The notes: generated by a model not told the origin, from the sequence alone. DNA of 64,000 bases from Salinisphaera japonica YTM-1 (GCF_003788585.1 NZ_AYKG01000007.1:1-64000), one strand, 5' to 3'. Counted from the first letter of the stretch, positions 26,954 to 36,507 are shown. Made by a program: numbers and translations.

Positions 26954-27918
26954 TCCCGCGGCCGTGCGTGGCACAACCGGCGGCCATACGGCCCGGCCCG
27001 GTGCCACGCGCGCTGGGGTGGTTGTTGCTTGTCGCCGGTCTGCTGGTCGGTACGGCCGCGCACGCTGCGCCGCGTCTGGTCACGGTGGATTGGGGCATTG
27101 CCCAGAACCTGACCGCGATGGGCGCGGCGCCGATCGGCGTGGGCCAGATCGACGGGTATCGATCCTGGGTCGCCGGCCCGCGGCTGCCGAGCGCCACGCG
27201 CGAGATTGGGCTGCGATCCCAGCCCAATATGGAGCTGCTCTCGCAACTCGCCCCGGACCGGATCCTGATCACAGAACTCTATGCCGGGCAGGCGGATCGG
27301 CTGGCCGAGGTAGCGCCTGTTTCGATCGTTGATGTCTATTTCAGCCATGGCGATGGCGACAGTGATGTCTGGGACAGCACGATCGCCGCGGTCAAGAAAC
27401 TGGGCAGGATTGCCGAGCGCCCGGCCGCGGCCCATGCGTTGATCGCACGCACGCAGTCGGCGATTCAGAAACAGACCGCTCGCCTGCCGGCCGATACGAA
27501 GCCGCTCCTGATCGTGCAATTCGTCGATGAAAGCCATGTTCGGGTTTATGGCGACGGCAGTCTCGTGGCGGCCACGGCCGAGCGCATGGGTCTGGACAAC
27601 GCCTGGCAGGAGACGACCACGCGCTGGGGCGTGGCCACGGTTGCACTGGATCGACTGGCCCGGATTTCGGATGCCCGGATTGTGGTCATGGGCCCGGTGC
27701 CGGTCGGCGTGACCGACAAGATCGCTGATAATCGGATCTGGCAGACGCTGCCGGCGGTGCAACACACGCCGCCGATCTATATCCCGGCCGTGTGGAGCTT
27801 TGGCGGGCTGCCCTCGGCCAGCCGCTTTGCACGTTTGATTGCCGATGCGCTGGTCAATGCGCAGACCAAGGCCCCGGCCCCCGACGCCGGTTGGCCGAAC
27901 GCGGCGCCCGAGGCGTGA
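26950..27918 (+). CDS. Ferric-siderophore periplasmic binding protein
   Basis: A 322-aa class III binding protein of the FhuD/FecB type. The GTG start overlaps the previous stop (GTGA). A signal peptide with a long basic N-terminus ends near GTAAHAA. Two lobes are linked by a long helix around residues 150-180; the segment LAPDRILITELYAGQ is typical. There is no lipobox, so the protein should be soluble in the periplasm. It delivers the ferric complex to the fused permease downstream. Confidence 0.88.
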   Translation: MIPRPCVAQPAAIRPGPVPRALGWLLLVAGLLVGTAAHAAPRLVTVDWGIAQNLTAMGAAPIGVGQIDGYRSWVAGPRLPSATREIGLRSQPNMELLSQLAPDRILITELYAGQADRLAEVAPVSIVDVYFSHGDGDSDVWDSTIAAVKKLGRIAERPAAAHALIARTQSAIQKQTARLPADTKPLLIVQFVDESHVRVYGDGSLVAATAERMGLDNAWQETTTRWGVATVALDRLARISDARIVVMGPVPVGVTDKIADNRIWQTLPAVQHTPPIYIPAVWSFGGLPSASRFARLIADALVNAQTKAPAPDAGWPNAAPEA

Positions 27919-29894
27919 GCCGCTCGGGTGTCATGACGCCTGCGCGGCTGTGCGGGGTGGCGGTGCTGGTCGTGCTCGGGCTGGCCGCGGCGGCTTTCAC
28001 GAGCGTGGCCGGCGGGCTGGATCTGCATCGTCTGCTGGCCGCGGAGACCGGCGATATAACGCGTGTCCTCATCCAGGACAGCTGGCTGCCGCGGCTGGTG
28101 GTGGCGCTGGTGGCCGGCGCGGGGCTGGCGCTGGCCGGGGTGCTCATGCAGCAGACCCTGCGCAACCCGCTGGCCGCGCCGACCACGCTCGGCGTGGCGG
28201 CCGGTGCCCAGTTCGCGTTATTGATCGCTACGCTGTTTGCGCCCGTGCTGCTGGTTTATGGCCGCGGCCTCATCGCGTTTGCCGGCGGCGCGGTATCGAT
28301 CGTGCTGGTTTTTGCTCTGGCCTGGCGGCGCGGGCTGGCCCCCAATGTGCTGGTGCTGGCCGGTCTGGTGGTCAATCTGTATTTCGGCGCGGCCTCATTG
28401 GCCTTCATCCTGTTCAATCAGGAAAAGCTTCACGGCCTGATGGTCTGGGGCGCCGGCTCGCTGTCTCAGAACAACTGGGCCGACGTGCTCTATCTGGTTC
28501 CGCGGCTGGTGGTCACGGCCATTGGTGCGGGTATTCTGGTGCGCTCGCTGGCGCTGCTGGATCTCGACGAGCTCAACGCCCGCAATCTGGGGGTGTCGCT
28601 GCCGTGGCTGCGCCTGGCCAGCCTCGGGCTGGCGGTGTTCATCACGGCCAGCGTGGTGGCTGCCGTGGGGCTGATCGGTTTCATCGGCCTGGCCGCGCCT
28701 GCGATCGTGCGCCTGGCCGGCGCGCGTACGCTCATGCAACGGCTGTGCTGGGCGCCCCTGTTCGGCGCGTTGCTTCTGGCGATGACCGACCTGGCATTGC
28801 AGTGCCTGACCGGCGCCAACGCCACCCTCATCCCGACCGGCGCGACCACGGCCGCACTGGGCGCACCGCTGCTGCTCTGGCTCATTCCGCGCCTGTCGGC
28901 TGCGCGCAGCGCCCCGCGCCCACGTGTCAGCGTGCCGATCGCTCGGCATCGGCATCCGGAACGCATGATCGGGCTCCTGTTGGCCGGCGTGGCCGTGATG
29001 ACGATCATCGCGTTGCTGGCCGGGCAGGGCGCAGATGGCTGGGCCGCGCCGTTCACGCTGCCCTGGGCCGAGACCGGTGCCTGGCGACTGCCGCGCGTGC
29101 TGGCTGCCGGTGTGGCGGGCGTATTGCTGGCCCTGGCCGGGACCATCATCCAGCGTGTGTCGGGCAACCCGATGGCAAGCCCGGAAGTGCTGGGGGTATC
29201 GGCGGGTACCGGCCTGGGCCTGCTCACGCTGACCTGGTTCGTCGCCGCCCCCGGGGTGTGGGCCATGCTGGGCGCGGGCCTGGCCGGCTCGCTCGGGGCA
29301 CTGGCGCTGCTGATCGTCATCAACGCCCGGGCTCAGTTCGAGCCCGAACAGCTGCTGTTGACCGGTATCAGCATCATGTTCGCCTTTGATGCGCTGCAAC
29401 GTATCGTGCTGGCCGGCAATGATCCACGCACCCAGGCGGCGCTGGCCTGGATATCCGGCTCGACCTATCACGTCACACTGGCCACCGCGGTCGCAGTGGC
29501 GGTCGTGGGGGTAGCTGCCGTGGCACTCGCCTGGCCGCTGTCGCGCTGGCTGGATATCCTGCCCCTGGGCGCGCCCACGGCGCGGGCCGTGGGGATTCAC
29601 ATCACCGTGAGCCGCCTGGCGCTGCTGGGGCTGGTGGCCGTACTCACGGCCGCGGCGACACTTATCGTGGGGCCGCTGTCGTTCGTGGGCCTGCTGGCGC
29701 CGCATCTGGCCCGGCTCGCCGGCCTGGCCCGGGCCCGTGCCCAGATGGGCGGGGCGATGGCCATCGGCGCGCTGTTGATGATCGCGGCCGACTGGGTGGG
29801 GCGCGAGGTGCTGTTTCCGATGGAAATACCGGCCGGCCTGGTGGCCACGCTGATCGGCGGCAGCTATTTCATGTATCGGCTGCGACGGATTTAG
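27915..29894 (+). CDS. Fused ferric-siderophore permease (FhuB-like)
   Basis: A 659-aa inner-membrane protein made of two FecCD-type permease halves in one chain, about 20 helices, the same layout and length as E. coli FhuB. Each half carries the family motif near its ATPase contact: GLIGFIGLAAPAIVRLAG in the first and GPLSFVGLLAPHLARLAG in the second. The GTG at 27915 overlaps the upstream stop (GTGA), matching the previous junction; an ATG at 27933 is the alternative. The 3' end overlaps the convergent regulator gene by 26 bp. Fusion of the halves suggests hydroxamate-type substrates, but this is only inferred. Confidence 0.92.
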   Translation: MSRSGVMTPARLCGVAVLVVLGLAAAAFTSVAGGLDLHRLLAAETGDITRVLIQDSWLPRLVVALVAGAGLALAGVLMQQTLRNPLAAPTTLGVAAGAQFALLIATLFAPVLLVYGRGLIAFAGGAVSIVLVFALAWRRGLAPNVLVLAGLVVNLYFGAASLAFILFNQEKLHGLMVWGAGSLSQNNWADVLYLVPRLVVTAIGAGILVRSLALLDLDELNARNLGVSLPWLRLASLGLAVFITASVVAAVGLIGFIGLAAPAIVRLAGARTLMQRLCWAPLFGALLLAMTDLALQCLTGANATLIPTGATTAALGAPLLLWLIPRLSAARSAPRPRVSVPIARHRHPERMIGLLLAGVAVMTIIALLAGQGADGWAAPFTLPWAETGAWRLPRVLAAGVAGVLLALAGTIIQRVSGNPMASPEVLGVSAGTGLGLLTLTWFVAAPGVWAMLGAGLAGSLGALALLIVINARAQFEPEQLLLTGISIMFAFDALQRIVLAGNDPRTQAALAWISGSTYHVTLATAVAVAVVGVAAVALAWPLSRWLDILPLGAPTARAVGIHITVSRLALLGLVAVLTAAATLIVGPLSFVGLLAPHLARLAGLARARAQMGGAMAIGALLMIAADWVGREVLFPMEIPAGLVATLIGGSYFMYRLRRI

Positions 29895-30291
29895 GCGACC
29901 CGGACAGCGCGGCCAGAATGCCGCAGTCGGCGATGGCGTGATCGCCGTGGCAGCAATCCTCGAGCCTCACCAGGCTGGTCTCCAGACGTGCCAGGTCAGC
30001 CTGGCGGGCACGGACCTCGGCGATCTTGTCGGCCACCAGCGCATCCACATCGTTGCAGGGCGCACTCGGATGATCGGCCAGGCGTAACAGGCTGGCCACG
30101 GCTTCCAGAGAAAAACCAAGTACACGGGCGCGATGGGCAAACGCCAGACGTGACACCGCGGCCGCGTCGTAATACCGATAGCCGTTGTCGCCCCGTGTTG
30201 CCGCGGGCACAAGGCCGATCTCTTCGTAATAACGGATAGTCGAGGCCGGGCAGCCGGTGTGCGTGGCGGCCTGGCCGATAGACAATGACAT
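29869..30291 (-). CDS. MerR-family metal-responsive regulator (ZntR-like)
   Basis: A 140-aa regulator with an N-terminal winged helix (SIGQAATHTGCPASTIRYYEEIGLVP), a dimerisation helix and a metal-binding tail. Cys79, Cys113, Cys114, His118 and Cys123 line up with the zinc ligands of E. coli ZntR (Cys79, Cys114, Cys115, His119, Cys124), shifted by one; CueR would lack the CC pair. It is divergent from a cation diffusion facilitator and a MerR-type promoter lies between them, so zinc (or cadmium/lead) efflux control is predicted. Confidence 0.9.
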   Translation of the reverse strand: MSLSIGQAATHTGCPASTIRYYEEIGLVPAATRGDNGYRYYDAAAVSRLAFAHRARVLGFSLEAVASLLRLADHPSAPCNDVDALVADKIAEVRARQADLARLETSLVRLEDCCHGDHAIADCGILAALSGSPKSVAADT

Positions 30292-30294
30292 TGC

Positions 30295-30325
30295 TTGACC
30301 TTCAAGTGGCTTGAAGCTCGATGAT
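30295..30325 (+). promoter_or_regulatory. MerR-type promoter/operator of the CDF transporter gene
   Basis: The -35 box TTGACC (30295-30300) and a -10-like GATGAT (30320-30325) are separated by 19 bp instead of 17. A perfect dyad CTTCAAG-TGG-CTTGAAG (30300-30316) fills the spacer. This geometry is the hallmark of promoters that MerR-family activators untwist on metal binding. Confidence 0.8.
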
Positions 30326-30353
30326 GCCGCTTTAACCGATTGGATGTCAGCTT

Positions 30354-31001
30354 ATGGCCGGCTGTTGCTGCAACGAACACGAGATTGCCAGTCGGGGGTT
30401 ACAGGCCCGCCAGAAACGCATGCTCTGGCTCGTGCTGACGATCAACGCCGTGATGTTCGTCACCGAGTTCACGGCCGGCCTCATCGCCGGCTCGACCGCG
30501 CTGTTGGCGGATTCGCTCGATATGCTGGGCGATACGATGGTGTATTCGTTGAGCCTGCTGGTGTTGGCACGGTCCCCGCGCTGGAAAGCCCTGTCTGCTG
30601 GCGTGAAGGGCACGATCATGCTGGGCTTTGGCGGGCTGGTGTTGATCGAGGCGGCCTACAAGGCCTATGCCGGGAGCGCGCCGGTCTCGGTAGCGATGAT
30701 GAGCGTGGGCGCGGTGGCGCTGGTGGCCAATATCGCCTGCCTGATCTTGCTGACCCGTCACCGCGAGGACGACGTGAACATGCGTTCGGCCTGGATCTGC
30801 TCGCGCAACGATCTGTTCGCCAATTCCGGCGTCATCATCGCCGGCGCGCTGGTCTGGGCCACGGCAAGCGTCTGGCCCGACGTGCTCGTGGGCAGTGCGA
30901 TCGCGGTGTTGTTCGTGTCTTCCGGCTGGGGTGTCCTGCGTGATGCTCGGGCGCGTTATCGCCAGGCCGGACAGCTGCGTCCCGATTCGTCCACCGCGTA
31001 G
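30354..31001 (+). CDS. Cation diffusion facilitator family transporter
   Basis: A 215-aa inner-membrane metal/proton antiporter. The N-terminus holds a metal-binding cluster CCCNEHE. Helix II carries the site-A acidic residues in ADSLDMLGD (Asp53, Asp56, Asp60), and helix V has SRNDLFANSGV in place of the common HxxxD. The C-terminal cytoplasmic domain of YiiP-type transporters is missing, as in the short CDF group. The MerR-type promoter upstream predicts induction by zinc, cadmium or a similar ion. Confidence 0.88.
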   Translation: MAGCCCNEHEIASRGLQARQKRMLWLVLTINAVMFVTEFTAGLIAGSTALLADSLDMLGDTMVYSLSLLVLARSPRWKALSAGVKGTIMLGFGGLVLIEAAYKAYAGSAPVSVAMMSVGAVALVANIACLILLTRHREDDVNMRSAWICSRNDLFANSGVIIAGALVWATASVWPDVLVGSAIAVLFVSSGWGVLRDARARYRQAGQLRPDSSTA

Positions 31002-31059
31002 TCGACACACGGCTCACACATCGCGCTATGGTGCGTAAAAACGACTTGCCAGCCAACGC

Positions 31060-31860
31060 ATGACCGAATCGCGATTTCAGGCCCGTCATATTCTCATCAC
31101 CGGCGGTGGCGGCGAGATCGGCCAGGCTGCGGCCGAGCGCCTGACCGCCGAGGGCGCCCACGTCTCGTTGCTGGATATCGACGGCGACAAGCTCGCCGCG
31201 GCCGCCGCCCGGCTGGCCGAACTGGGCAACGCGCCCCGTACTTATGCCTGTGATATCACCGATGCTGCTGCCGTAGCCGATACCGTGGCCCAGGTGATCG
31301 ACGATGGCGGACCACTGGTGGGGCTGTTCAATAACGCCGGTTATCAAGGCGCGTTCGCCCCGGTTCAGGATTACCCCGGCGACGATTTCGCCCGGGTGAT
31401 GCAGATCAACGTGGTTGGCGCATTCAACGTGCTGCAACGGGTGAGCCGGGCCATGATTACAGCCGGACGCGGCGGGGCAGTGGTCAACACCGCCAGCATG
31501 GCCGGGTTATCGGGCCCGCCCAACATGCCCGCCTACGGCACTTCCAAGGCCGCCATCATCGGTCTGACCCAGACCGCGGCCAAGGACCTGGCACCCCACG
31601 ACATCCGAGTGAACGCCGTAAGCCCTGGCTTCATCGGCCCCGGTTTCATGTGGGAACGCCAGGTCGAACAACAGGCCAGCGTGGCCAGTCCGTACTACGC
31701 CGACGAGCCAGATGCCGTGGCGGCCCAGATGATTGCCAGCGTGCCCATGCGCCGCTACGGCCGGCTGGATGAGATCGCTTCGGCCGTGGCGTTTCTGCTC
31801 AGCGACGATGCCAGCTATATGACCGGCACCAACCTGCCCTTGTCGGGCGGCGGCGCTTGA
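31060..31860 (+). CDS. SDR-family oxidoreductase
   Basis: A 266-aa classical short-chain dehydrogenase. The cofactor motif TGGGGEIG (about residues 14-21), an acidic residue at the end of the second strand (LLDIDGDK, favouring NAD), NNAG, and the catalytic Ser (NTASMAG) with YGTSK (Tyr/Lys) are all present. The substrate is unknown. It begins 58 bp after the CDF gene and could be read from the same promoter. Downstream lies a palindromic repeat. Confidence 0.87.
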   Translation: MTESRFQARHILITGGGGEIGQAAAERLTAEGAHVSLLDIDGDKLAAAAARLAELGNAPRTYACDITDAAAVADTVAQVIDDGGPLVGLFNNAGYQGAFAPVQDYPGDDFARVMQINVVGAFNVLQRVSRAMITAGRGGAVVNTASMAGLSGPPNMPAYGTSKAAIIGLTQTAAKDLAPHDIRVNAVSPGFIGPGFMWERQVEQQASVASPYYADEPDAVAAQMIASVPMRRYGRLDEIASAVAFLLSDDASYMTGTNLPLSGGGA

Positions 31861-31868
31861 ATCGATTC

Positions 31869-32282
31869 GTCCGCGAATGAACGCCAATACACGCGAACAA
31901 CAGAAAGACAATCCGCCGATTCACGCCGATGGCCGCAGATTAGTGACAAACATGTTTCTGTGCCCAGTTCAGTCGAACGCTTATGAACGCTTCAATTGGC
32001 GTGTGACGTATTCTTCCGCGGCCTTATATGCGTTTGCTTGCGGACAGAGTGTCCTCTGGGTAGCGGTGCCGAGTCTCGTACAGAAAACAAGACTGTGTCG
32101 GTGAACACGGTCAAATGCGAAGAACCAAAAAATGTAGAGATATTGGCGACGTGTCGGCCCATTCGGCCGGAACGGGTCGCAAAGATCATCTTTTTTCATC
32201 TGCGGCCATCGGCGTCTATCGGCGTTCATCGGCGGATAAATGCCTGTATTTATTCGCGTTGATTGGCGTCTATTCGCGGACC
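31869..32282. repeat. Intergenic palindromic repeat, copy C
   Basis: The largest copy (414 bp), filling the gap between the convergent SDR and exporter genes. The ends are inverted relative to each other: GTCCGCGAATGAACGCCAAT (31869-31888) and GATTGGCGTCTATTCGCGGAC (32261-32281). A second nested pair is built of ACGCCGAT units: near 31910-31940 and 32200-32238, with one extra unit in the right arm. The ~260 bp in the middle is unrelated to the other copies and has no credible gene. Confidence 0.8.
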
Positions 32283-32293
32283 AACAATAAGTC

Positions 32294-33937
32294 TTAGCTG
32301 ATACGCGCCACGGCATCGCGGCTGGCGGCCGCGCGCTCGGTACCGGTAAGTTCGTGCAGTTGACCGGCGCGCATTTCCAGCAGCCGGTCGGCGTGTTCGA
32401 AGTAGTGATCATCGTGGCTGATGGCGATCACGGTATGGCCGGCTGCGGCAAAGGCGGGCAGGAGTTCCTGGTAGAACACGCGCCGAAAAGCCGGGTCCTG
32501 GTCCGCGGCCCACTCGTCCAGCAGCAGGATATCGCGCTGCTCGGCCAGCGCAGCCAGTAGGGCCACGCGTTTACGCTGGCCCTGGGAAAGCTGGGTATCC
32601 AGTAGCTGCATGCCGTCGCGCGAGAGCTTGTCGGTCAGGCCCAGCCGGGCAAGCCAATCGCGTACAAGGGCCTCGTCGGCGTCCTGGCCGTCGTTGCCCA
32701 GCAGCCGGTCGAAGAGATAGAAGTCGGTGAACACGGCCGAGAACAGGCCACGGAGCTGCGTGCGATCGGCCGGATCGATCGGCGTGTCGTCCAGACGGAT
32801 CGTGCCGCGCGTGGGGGCCGTCAGCCCGCTCAGTAGCCGGGCGAACGTGGTCTTGCCCGAACCGTTGCCGCCGATGATGAAGACCAGCTCGCCGCGGGTC
32901 AGCGTCAGATCGATCGGGCCGATGGAAAAGCCGCCGCCGGCGTAATCAAAGCCGATATCGCGCAGAATGAGTTGATGCCATGTCGGCCCGGTCGCGGCGG
33001 CCTCGAAGCCGGGCCGTGCCGGCGCCAGGGCCAGGCCGGCCAGCTTGTTGAAGGCGACCTGGGCATTGAGCAGCGTGGGCAGCGCCCCCACGGCCTGGAT
33101 CATTGGCGTACGCAGGAACAACAGGGTCAGCGCATAAGTGGCGGCGGTGGCATTGTTGGCCCAGCCCAGCGTATTGGCCAGAAAGAACACCAGGCCGATC
33201 GCGCCCAGCATCATGATATTGGCCCAGTTGTTGGCCGACAGATGATAGGTATCGGCGCGAATCACGTGTGCCCGGTAAGTTCTGGCGTGGTACTCGAAGC
33301 GGCGATGATAGACATCGGCCGCCCGCGCCCGGTTGAGAGCCAGCTCCTTGCGTCCGTGCAGGATCGTTTCATAGTCGCTGTAGAGCGCGTCCTCGGCCTC
33401 GCGCACGGTATTCAGATGGGCATAGACGCGGCGCACCAGCCAGGCGCCCACGGCCAGGGTGACGAGGATCCACGCCGCGGTAATCAACAGGATCGGCCAC
33501 GACAGCCAGCCCAGATAAGCGACGCTGGCCAGTGTGAGCACTACGCCCTGGACCAGCTCCGGCAGGCGTACGAAAGCGATCGTGACGTTGCGGATATCCG
33601 CCGACAGGCTGGCCAGCAGGGCCGCGCTGCCGATGGCCTCAAGACGGGCGATATCGGTATCCAGAATCTGCTTGACCAGCCGTGTGCGCAGCCCATAAAC
33701 GAAATGATGGCCTAGAACAGTCAGCCCGAGCTGGGCTGCGAGGGCGATGACCAGCAGCAGGGCGATCAGCCCGAAAAAGACCGGCAGCGCCGACAGGCTG
33801 TCCGCGGCGCCGGCGATCAGACGCTGATTGATGAAGGCAATGACGCCCACGCCCAGCAGCGCGTTGGCCAGGCTGGCCGCCATGACCGCGATGAAGGCGA
33901 GGCGATACTCGCGCATGACCAGACGCAGCAGTTCCAT
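32294..33937 (-). CDS. Cyclic peptide/siderophore export ABC transporter (YojI/PvdE-like)
   Basis: A 547-aa half-transporter: six membrane helices (about 1-300), then an ATPase with Walker [12 protein letters not shown], signature LSQGQRKRV and Walker [14 protein letters not shown]. The SQGQ signature, the DEWAADQD box and the length (E. coli YojI is also 547 aa) place it in the YojI/SyrD/PvdE group, which exports microcin J25, lipopeptides or pyoverdine precursors. It follows fhuF on the same strand (82-bp gap) behind a Fur box, so iron-controlled siderophore export or recycling is likely. Confidence 0.88.
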   Translation of the reverse strand: MELLRLVMREYRLAFIAVMAASLANALLGVGVIAFINQRLIAGAADSLSALPVFFGLIALLLVIALAAQLGLTVLGHHFVYGLRTRLVKQILDTDIARLEAIGSAALLASLSADIRNVTIAFVRLPELVQGVVLTLASVAYLGWLSWPILLITAAWILVTLAVGAWLVRRVYAHLNTVREAEDALYSDYETILHGRKELALNRARAADVYHRRFEYHARTYRAHVIRADTYHLSANNWANIMMLGAIGLVFFLANTLGWANNATAATYALTLLFLRTPMIQAVGALPTLLNAQVAFNKLAGLALAPARPGFEAAATGPTWHQLILRDIGFDYAGGGFSIGPIDLTLTRGELVFIIGGNGSGKTTFARLLSGLTAPTRGTIRLDDTPIDPADRTQLRGLFSAVFTDFYLFDRLLGNDGQDADEALVRDWLARLGLTDKLSRDGMQLLDTQLSQGQRKRVALLAALAEQRDILLLDEWAADQDPAFRRVFYQELLPAFAAAGHTVIAISHDDHYFEHADRLLEMRAGQLHELTGTERAAASRDAVARIS

Positions 33938-34019
33938 GAGGCGACCGTAGACAGGGAATTAATGAACGCAGGCCGTGACCACGCGCCCGCGCGGATAGCG
34001 CCGGTGCGACGGCGGTCGA

Positions 34020-34766
34020 TCAGCCGGTGGCGGTTGCCGGCGCGCTATCGTAAGCGATCACCCGAGGACAGTTCGAGCACAGGCCCCAGGCCGCGTCGAG
34101 ATCGCGCACGCAGCACAGGCGCCGACACTCGGTGGCGGGCATGCCCTGGCCATCGCGTGCGCCGGGCGCCAGGGCCTTGAATGGCGCATGAAACGGGTTC
34201 GACCCGCCGTCCGGGCGGTGTGGGGTTTCGGTCAGGGCGAGCGCGGCCGCGCGGGTCGTGTCCACGCCGCGTTCTTGTGCCGTGAGCTGCTCGAGCGCCC
34301 AGCAGTAATACATCGCCGCGTTCGAGCCATACACCCGTGGCGATAACCCGGGCCCGCGACAAAGAGCGGCGATCACCGGCGCCAGCGCGTCATCGATCAG
34401 CGATGAAAAATCATGCCCGGTGCCGGGCGCACCCAATGGCGGTGCCGCAAACACGAAGCGCGTCGGCGTGCCGTCGGTGTCGATATCGAAACCCGCCGGG
34501 TGTGCGGTGAAATCGATGCGCCGATTCAGGCTGCACTGCAGCACCACGCTGGGGATGATCAAGCGCGCGAACACCCATTTCGACCACTGCGAAGCGATCG
34601 CGCGGCGCTCCTGTGCATCGTTGGCGGCGCCGTGCGCGGCCAGCAGATCGCCCAGCACGGCAGGGTCGGCCAGCGCTGCCCGGCCGTGCGTCGGCGTTAC
34701 TCGGTCATCGACAACGAAAAGGCCGGCGGCAAACGCCAGTTGATCGTGGAAACACTCGCCGTGCAT
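34020..34766 (-). CDS. fhuF: Siderophore-iron reductase FhuF
   Basis: A 248-aa cytoplasmic or membrane-associated [2Fe-2S] protein that reduces ferric siderophore complexes to release iron. The C-terminal cluster motif CC-x10-C-x2-C is visible as Cys218, Cys219, Cys230 and Cys233 in RRLCCVRDL...GLCSNCPR, unique to this family. A strong Fur box lies 18-36 bp upstream of the ATG. It heads a two-gene unit with the YojI/PvdE-like exporter. Confidence 0.9.
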   Translation of the reverse strand: MHGECFHDQLAFAAGLFVVDDRVTPTHGRAALADPAVLGDLLAAHGAANDAQERRAIASQWSKWVFARLIIPSVVLQCSLNRRIDFTAHPAGFDIDTDGTPTRFVFAAPPLGAPGTGHDFSSLIDDALAPVIAALCRGPGLSPRVYGSNAAMYYCWALEQLTAQERGVDTTRAAALALTETPHRPDGGSNPFHAPFKALAPGARDGQGMPATECRRLCCVRDLDAAWGLCSNCPRVIAYDSAPATATG

Positions 34767-34783
34767 GACGCCGCACAGTCACA

Positions 34784-34802
34784 GATGAGAATGATTATCG
34801 AT
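34784..34802. promoter_or_regulatory. Fur box upstream of fhuF
   Basis: The sequence GATGAGAATGATTATCGAT is an excellent Fur-box match. It lies in the divergent gap between fhuF and the monooxygenase gene; close to fhuF, 146 bp from the monooxygenase start, so it may control both or only fhuF. Confidence 0.88.
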
Positions 34803-34947
34803 ACGGTACGCCGATCGGGCGTCTGGGCCAAACGCGTTTGTATCGATTTATCTGACATGGCGTATTGTCAGATTATCCGAAGATTGCTATTTTCAGAAAA
34901 TAAAGGGCGCATGCAGCGCACTCGTTTCCCACGCGACGGAGGTCGCC

Positions 34948-36489
34948 ATGGCCGTCACCAGTCTTTTCACCCGACTCAATCCGCTGGCTCCCAAGTCCGT
35001 GGATACCGATATGGACATCGCCATCGTGGGCGCCGGTTTCTCCGGGCTCGGCATGGCCATTCAGCTCAAGGAAGCCGGTATCGAGAACTTCACGATTCTC
35101 GAGCGCGCGGCCGAGGTCGGTGGTACCTGGCGGGACAATCACTATCCCGGTGCGGCCTGTGACGTGGCGTCGCATCTGTATTCATATTCCTTCGAGCAGA
35201 ACCCGAACTGGTCACGCGCGTTCGGCCAGCAGCCGGAAATCTTCGACTACATCAAGCGCACAGCCGCCAAATACGATCTGTACAAGCACATCCGTTTCAA
35301 CACCTCGATCGTCAAATCCTGGTTCAACGAGGATGAAGGCCGCTGGCACGCCCAGACCGCCGACGGCGAAGAGCTGACCGCCCAGGTCGTGGTTTCGGCC
35401 GTGGGTGCACTGTCTGACCCGGCCTATCCGAAGATTCCCGGCCTGGATGATTTCCAGGGCAAGCTCATGCATACCGCCCAGTGGGACGACGATTACGATC
35501 TCGGCGGCAAGCGCGTGGCCGTGATCGGCTCCGGGGCCTCGGCCATTCAGGTCGTGCCCGAGGTACAGAAAGCCGCGGCCCAGATGACCGTCTTTCAGCG
35601 CACGCCCTCATGGATCATGCCCAAGCCCGACCGGCCGATCCCGGAGAAAGAGCAGGAGGAATACGCCGAGCGCCCCTTCAAGCTGCACAAGCGCCGCTTT
35701 CGTATCTACTGGATGAGCGAGCTGTTCGCGCCGTTCATCATCTCCAACAAGAAATTCTTCAAGACCCAGGCCGAGAAGATGGCCAAGCAGCACATCCGCA
35801 AGCAGGTCAAGGATCGTGACTTCCAGAAAGCCGTCACGCCCGACTATGCGATCGGCTGCAAGCGCATTCTGATCTCCAACGACTGGTATCCGGCCATCCA
35901 GGCCGACAACGCCGAGCTGATCGCTGACGGCCCGGCCGAGATCAAGGCCAACAGCATCGTGCTGAAAGACGGGCGCGAGATCGAGATCGATGCCATCGTC
36001 TGTGCCACCGGCTTCAAAGTGCCCTCCAAAGCCGCACCGTTCCAGGTTCAGGGCCTGAACGGGCTGGACATGAACGACGCCTGGGACGACGGCGCCGAGG
36101 CCTACAAGGGCGTGGCGGTCTCCGGTTTTCCGAACCTGTTCTTCCTGATGGGCCCCAACACCGGCCCGAGCCATACCTCGGTACTGGCCTTCACCGAAAT
36201 GCAGATGGAGTACATCGGCAAGGCGGTGGGCCACATGGCTCGTAACAACTTGAAATGGATCGACGTGAAGAAAAGCGTGCAGGATCGCTTCAATCGCGGT
36301 ATCCAGAAGCGCATGGAAAACACCTCGTGGACGTCCGGCTGCAACAGCTGGTACCTGACCGACTCCGGCAAGAACACCACGCTGTATCCCGGTTTCAACT
36401 GGGAATATCGCGTACGGCTCTGGCTGTTCCGGCCCAGTGAGTATCACGAGCAGCCGGCCGACAAGAGCAAGAAGAACAAGGCGGCATAA
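34948..36489 (+). CDS. Baeyer-Villiger flavin monooxygenase
   Basis: A 513-aa class B flavoprotein monooxygenase that would insert oxygen next to a ketone with NADPH. The FAD Rossmann motif GAGFSG (28-33), the family fingerprint FxGxxxHxxxW (Phe169-Trp179, FQGKLMHTAQW) and the NADPH Rossmann motif GSGASA (194-199) are in the expected order and spacing. Upstream GGAGG gives a good ribosome-binding site. The substrate (cyclic, aliphatic or aryl ketone) is unknown. It is a single-gene unit ended by a terminator. Confidence 0.9.
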   Translation: MAVTSLFTRLNPLAPKSVDTDMDIAIVGAGFSGLGMAIQLKEAGIENFTILERAAEVGGTWRDNHYPGAACDVASHLYSYSFEQNPNWSRAFGQQPEIFDYIKRTAAKYDLYKHIRFNTSIVKSWFNEDEGRWHAQTADGEELTAQVVVSAVGALSDPAYPKIPGLDDFQGKLMHTAQWDDDYDLGGKRVAVIGSGASAIQVVPEVQKAAAQMTVFQRTPSWIMPKPDRPIPEKEQEEYAERPFKLHKRRFRIYWMSELFAPFIISNKKFFKTQAEKMAKQHIRKQVKDRDFQKAVTPDYAIGCKRILISNDWYPAIQADNAELIADGPAEIKANSIVLKDGREIEIDAIVCATGFKVPSKAAPFQVQGLNGLDMNDAWDDGAEAYKGVAVSGFPNLFFLMGPNTGPSHTSVLAFTEMQMEYIGKAVGHMARNNLKWIDVKKSVQDRFNRGIQKRMENTSWTSGCNSWYLTDSGKNTTLYPGFNWEYRVRLWLFRPSEYHEQPADKSKKNKAA

Positions 36490-36507
36490 CGAGCCTGTGG
36501 CAGGCAG

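Noticed and set aside
31877-32412. Several short frames on both strands between the SDR and exporter genes
   Set aside because: They consist of repeat copy C sequence; translations change with the tandem units and none has a ribosome-binding site.
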